Shown one piece after another: positions 38,902-42,137 of a DNA stretch of 42,137 nt. This DNA is from Myxococcota bacterium. Lineage in GTDB: Bacteria > Myxococcota_C > UBA6777. The notes below the pieces were generated by a model. The model did not search any database. It was given only the letters and a program-made list of their open reading frames with translations, and was not told the DNA's origin. The position numbers and the translations under genes were made by a program. Location: assembly GCA_963169055.1 (NCBI GenBank), contig CAUJFU010000113.1:1-42137 (forward strand). The letters are read 5' to 3'. Positions within the stretch are counted from its first letter, which is position 1; every line of letters begins with the position of its first letter.

Positions 38902-41712
38902 ATGACCCATCCGAAACCACCGACCGCACCGATGCCTCAAACGGATTCACGCACCACACCGTCCCCTGCGATAGAAGACGATTTGTGGCAAGAAGAGGCC
39001 TCGCTTCAAGCCCCCGTCTCGATGTTTTCGGCACCTGATATCGCCATCCGTCGGCCCATTGCACGCGCTGCTCTGTTGGCGACTCACGAATACCGCCGCC
39101 TCGAAGAAGACGAGCGCGACGAGATCCCTTGGCGGCGTTGGGGTCCGTATCTCAGTGAGCGACAATGGGGAACTGTGCGCGAAGATTACAGCAAAGACGG
39201 TGACGCTTGGAATTATTTCCCTCACGACCACGCAAGAAGCCGCGCCTACCGTTGGGGCGAAGATGGTTTGGCCGGATACTCCGACAACAAACAATACCTG
39301 TGTTTTTCGATCGCTTTGTGGAACGAACAAGACTCGTTTCTCAAAGAGCGGTTGTTCGGCCTCACCAACCCCGAAGGCAACCACGGCGAAGATGTCAAAG
39401 AGTTGTATTATTACCTCGACGCAACGCCCACTCACAGCTACCTCAAGATGCTCTACAAATACCCGCAACAGGCATTTCCTTATGAACAGCTTCGGCAGGA
39501 GAGCCGCAAAAGAGGCCGAACAGATCGAGAGTTTGAGTTGCTCGATACAGGGATCTTTGAGGAGGATCGCTACTTCGATATCTTTGTCGAATACGCCAAA
39601 GCCGCCCCTGACGACACGTTGATCCAGATCACCGCCCACAATCGCGGCCCCCAAGATGCTCCGTTGCACCTGCTGCCGCAGATCTGTTTTCGCAATATCT
39701 GGTCATGGAAAGGCATCCCGCAGATGCCCGAAGCCTCGATGGCCAACGAAGAAGCCCTGTCCCTCCACCACCCAGAACTCGGGCAATACTTCCTCTACAG
39801 CGAAGAATCCTCTGCCCGTTTCTTGTTTTGCGAAAACAACACCAACACCCGCCGTTTGTATGGCGCACGAGACGCACAAGGCCCGTTCAAAGATGCCTTT
39901 CACGATCGGGTGGTGATGGGAAAACAAGACGCAACAAACCCCGCAGATCGGGGAACAAAAGCGGCGATCTGGTCGCGTCATACGATCTCTGCTCACGGAT
40001 CGATCACGTTACGCCTGCGCCTCACCAACCTCCATGATCCCCATCCCTTCGCCTCTTTCGACACGATCTTTGCGCGCCGCCAACAAGAAGCCGACGAATA
40101 CTACAACGCCCTCGAAGAAGATATCCCCCACGAAGACGACCGCCGCATCCAACGCCAAGCCTTCGCAGGCATGATCTGGAACAAGCAATACTACCGCTAC
40201 AACGTACACGACTGGCAACGAGGTGATCCGCTCCAACCTCCCCCACCCAAGGGGCGTATCGCACGCAACGCTGAATGGGGCCATCTCAAAAACAACAACG
40301 TGATCTCCATGCCCGATACATGGGAATATCCGTGGTATGCCGCTTGGGATCTCGCCTTCCATGCCCTTCCCTTCGCCCTGATCGATGCGCCCTTCGCCAA
40401 GCGACAACTGCTCTTGATGACCCGCGAATGGTATATGCACCCCAACGGTCAACTCCCCGCTTACGAATGGAATTTTAGCGACGTAAATCCTCCCGTCCAT
40501 GCGTGGGCTGCGTGGCGGGTCTTTCAAATCGACCGCAGCGCCCGAGGCGATCAAGGCGACCTGTTTTTCTTAGAACGGATCTTTCACAAACTCTTGCTCA
40601 ACTTTACTTGGTGGGTCAACCGAAAAGACGCCCAAGGTCGGAACGTCTTTCAAGGCGGCTTCTTGGGACTCGACAACATCGGCGTGTTTGACCGCAGCAA
40701 ACCCCTCCCCACAGGCGGACATCTCGATCAAGCCGACGGGACAAGCTGGATGGGCATGTATTGCCTCAATATGTTGCAGATATCCCTCGAACTTGCCCGT
40801 CACAACGCCGTGTACGAAGATATCGCCACCAAGTTTTTCGAACACTTTTTGTACATCGCCCAAGCCATGACCAACATGGGTGGCGAAGGCGTCGGGCTTT
40901 GGGACGATCAAGACAAGTTTTTCTACGATGTGCTGCACTTCCCTGATGGCCGCAATCTCCCGCTCAAAGTCCGATCGATGGTCGGCCTGATCCCCTTGTT
41001 TGCGGTCGAAACCATCGAACCTGAAACCCTCAAGCGACTGCCGAACTTTTCCAAGCGTATGCACTGGTTTTTGGAGAAACGCCCCGACTTGGCGGATCTG
41101 GTGTCTCATTGGAATGAACCCGGACGCGGCGAGGTGCGCTTGCTCTCGCTGTTGCGGGGCCATCGGATGAAACGCTTGCTACAGCGTGCGCTCGATCCAA
41201 ACGAATTTCTCTCCGACTATGGCATCCGCTCGCTTTCTCGCTACCACAAACAACACCCCTACACCTTCACTTACCGCGATCAATCGTTCACAGTGGCCTA
41301 TGTTTCGGGCGAATCAGACTCAGGACTCTTTGGCGGAAACTCCAACTGGCGCGGCCCGATCTGGTTCCCCGTCAACTATCTGCTGATCGAGTCGTTGCAA
41401 AAATTCCATCACTACTACAGCGACGACTTTTTGGTCGAATACCCCACAGGATCGGGGCAATCGCTGTCTTTGTTGCAGATCGCAGAACACCTCGGTCAAC
41501 GCCTTGCCGGATTGTTTCGTCGTGGAGAAGATGGAAGACGCCCGATATTTGGCGACAACCGCAAGATGCAAGAAGACCCCCACTTCCGCGATCATCTGCT
41601 GTTTCACGAATACTTTGACGGCGATACAGGCCGAGGATTGGGTGCCTCCCATCAAACAGGATGGACAGGTCTGATCGCCAAGCTACTCCAGCCTCGACGC
41701 AAACCTTCCTAA
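38902..41712 (+). CDS. GH63/MGH1-like glycoside hydrolase (mannosyl-oligosaccharide glucosidase-related)
   Basis: Predicted 936-aa cytosolic enzyme without signal peptide. ATG 38902 has AAGAG about 8 nt upstream. The N-terminal ~60 residues are polar and not conserved-looking. The characteristic start RWGPYLSERQWGTVREDYS and FPHDHARSRAYRWGEDGLAG are followed by KERLFGLTNPEGNHGEDVKE. The (alpha/alpha)6 catalytic domain (~400-930) includes WEYPWYAAWDLAFHALPFAL, YEWNFSDVNPPVHAWAAW and NWRGPIWFPVNYLLIESL, where the catalytic acidic residues of the family lie (Asp and Glu; exact assignment needs an alignment). Relatives act on alpha-glucosides, mannosylglycerate or glucosylglycerate; the substrate here is not predictable. 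The next gene on this strand is not visible. Confidence 0.9.
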   Translation: MTHPKPPTAPMPQTDSRTTPSPAIEDDLWQEEASLQAPVSMFSAPDIAIRRPIARAALLATHEYRRLEEDERDEIPWRRWGPYLSERQWGTVREDYSKDGDAWNYFPHDHARSRAYRWGEDGLAGYSDNKQYLCFSIALWNEQDSFLKERLFGLTNPEGNHGEDVKELYYYLDATPTHSYLKMLYKYPQQAFPYEQLRQESRKRGRTDREFELLDTGIFEEDRYFDIFVEYAKAAPDDTLIQITAHNRGPQDAPLHLLPQICFRNIWSWKGIPQMPEASMANEEALSLHHPELGQYFLYSEESSARFLFCENNTNTRRLYGARDAQGPFKDAFHDRVVMGKQDATNPADRGTKAAIWSRHTISAHGSITLRLRLTNLHDPHPFASFDTIFARRQQEADEYYNALEEDIPHEDDRRIQRQAFAGMIWNKQYYRYNVHDWQRGDPLQPPPPKGRIARNAEWGHLKNNNVISMPDTWEYPWYAAWDLAFHALPFALIDAPFAKRQLLLMTREWYMHPNGQLPAYEWNFSDVNPPVHAWAAWRVFQIDRSARGDQGDLFFLERIFHKLLLNFTWWVNRKDAQGRNVFQGGFLGLDNIGVFDRSKPLPTGGHLDQADGTSWMGMYCLNMLQISLELARHNAVYEDIATKFFEHFLYIAQAMTNMGGEGVGLWDDQDKFFYDVLHFPDGRNLPLKVRSMVGLIPLFAVETIEPETLKRLPNFSKRMHWFLEKRPDLADLVSHWNEPGRGEVRLLSLLRGHRMKRLLQRALDPNEFLSDYGIRSLSRYHKQHPYTFTYRDQSFTVAYVSGESDSGLFGGNSNWRGPIWFPVNYLLIESLQKFHHYYSDDFLVEYPTGSGQSLSLLQIAEHLGQRLAGLFRRGEDGRRPIFGDNRKMQEDPHFRDHLLFHEYFDGDTGRGLGASHQTGWTGLIAKLLQPRRKPS

Positions 41713-41785
41713 GACGATATCCGAGTGCTCTGTGATCGTAGAAGGGTGCGCAGACACCCTGTGCTTGGGCAGCAACAGAGGCACA
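41712..41785. repeat. Dispersed hairpin element, copy 2
   Basis: Begins with the same 14-mer AGACGATATCCGAG as copy 1 (17958) and shares ACCCTGTGCTTGGGCAGC (copy 1: GCCCTGTGTTTGGGCAGC). The hairpin arms are eroded; GGGTG/CACCC (41744-41760 region) replaces them. Confidence 0.6.
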
Positions 41786-42016
41786 AATCGTGTGACGCCC
41801 ACCCCGTCGCTGCGCGGCACCCCTCTCCCTGCTTCGCAGAGGCGAGGGGCGAGCCGAGGGGAATCCGAGCGAAGCCGCAAACAAGCTTTTGTTTCCATCT
41901 CCTCACTGCTCCAACTCTTCCATCAACGCTTTCTTGTCCACCCCTTCCTCCGTCTCTGTTTCTTCGGGTGTGCGTTCCTGCATATCATCGTTTTTTAGGC
42001 GCGGAGACCCCCTTCT
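41713..42016. other. Intergenic region rich in palindromic sequence
   Basis: After the hairpin element (to ~41785), a second palindromic stretch (about 41815-41855) contains CCCTC...CTGC TTC GCAG...GAGGG, a nested stem. On the minus strand 41909-41980 a small acidic frame (MQERTPEETETEEGVDKKAL, 26 codons) ends the same reading frame as the partial gene at the window edge, past its TAA. Confidence 0.45.
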
Positions 42017-42136
42017 TTAGAGGGGGGAGGAAGCGCCGCCCTTTCTTTGGATAAGGGTGGTGGTTCGTGCGGCCAGCCGAGTGGTGGCCTTCTTGACGTT
42101 GACGGAAGTGGTCAGCGTTTGGCCGTCGATGGTTTC
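42017..42136 (-). CDS. Probable C-terminal end of a minus-strand gene (runs off the window)
   Basis: A frame open from the window edge encodes ETIDGQTLTTSVNVKKATTR and 19 more residues to TAA at 42017-42019. The composition (Thr, Lys, Ala) looks coding, but 39 residues are too few to name. The stop lies in a CCCCC/GGGGG hairpin (about 42008-42027). Beyond the TAA the same frame stays open into an acidic segment ending LMEELEQ, which suggests the true C-terminus may be further left. Confidence 0.4.
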   Translation of the reverse strand, partial: ETIDGQTLTTSVNVKKATTRLAARTTTLIQRKGGASSPL

Positions 42137-42137
42137 G

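Noticed and set aside
1..42137. tRNA, rRNA and CRISPR loci
   Set aside because: I scanned the intergenic spaces for tRNA-like cloverleaf arms, rRNA-like blocks and spaced repeats and found none; small noncoding RNAs cannot be excluded by eye.

Overview
The window reads as chromosomal DNA of a Gram-negative bacterium, most likely from the deltaproteobacterial/Myxococcota–Bradymonadota side. This is an inference from gene content: an RND efflux pump, a Skp/OmpH chaperone, lipoboxes, very cysteine-rich lipoproteins with CxxDxDC-type repeats, a Ser/Thr kinase with a C-terminal membrane anchor, and many small lineage-specific secreted proteins. No rRNA, tRNA, CRISPR array or transposase was seen. 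The sequence is strikingly rich in GATC (about 20 per kb where counted), except in one restriction-modification module.

Layout. 1-6 kb: 3' part of an RND (HAE1) transporter, a secreted 5'-nucleotidase-like protein with a C-terminal barrel-like region, and a lipoprotein expansin on the opposite strand. 6-7 kb: an 18-cysteine secreted protein with a strong terminator. 7-12.3 kb (minus strand): CcdA-thioredoxin fusion, DnaC/IstB-like ATPase, and two unfamiliar membrane proteins, one with a duplicated domain and an 18-bp coding repeat. 12.3-14.8 kb (minus): Tat-exported metallophosphoesterase and a TrmN6-like methyltransferase. 14.8-17.2 kb (plus): a secreted coiled-coil protein, a J-like membrane protein and a small cytosolic protein. 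17.2-19.3 kb (minus): lipoate ligase-like protein and a 63-cysteine lipoprotein.

19.6-25.3 kb (plus): a nucleotide-transporter/HEAT/cyclic-nucleotide-binding fusion, then a PknB-type kinase. 25.4-29.0 kb (minus): a paired ArsA/Get3-like ATPase operon followed by a TPR lipoprotein. 29.5-31.3 kb (minus): a two-gene type II restriction-modification module (C5 methyltransferase then PD-(D/E)XK-like nuclease), AT-richer and GATC-poor, probably acquired. It diverges from fmt-rsmB (31.5-33.9 kb) across two facing TTGACA promoters that share an inverted repeat. A ~120-bp dispersed element lies in the same orientation on both sides of the block (29.3 and 34.0 kb). 34.1-38.2 kb (minus): pheS-pheT-skp, in which both PheRS subunits are of the archaeal/eukaryotic-cytosolic type. 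38.4-41.7 kb (plus): a Ser-tailed two-TM protein and a GH63/MGH1-like glycoside hydrolase. The window ends in dispersed hairpin repeats and the tail of a minus-strand gene.

The points most worth pursuing are the compositionally foreign R-M module with its shared divergent promoter and flanking repeats, the transporter-HEAT-CNBD fusion next to a kinase, the Get3-like ATPase pair, the archaeal-type PheRS, and the unfamiliar Cys-rich and duplicated-domain envelope proteins. I did not find a single complete system that I can confidently call undescribed.
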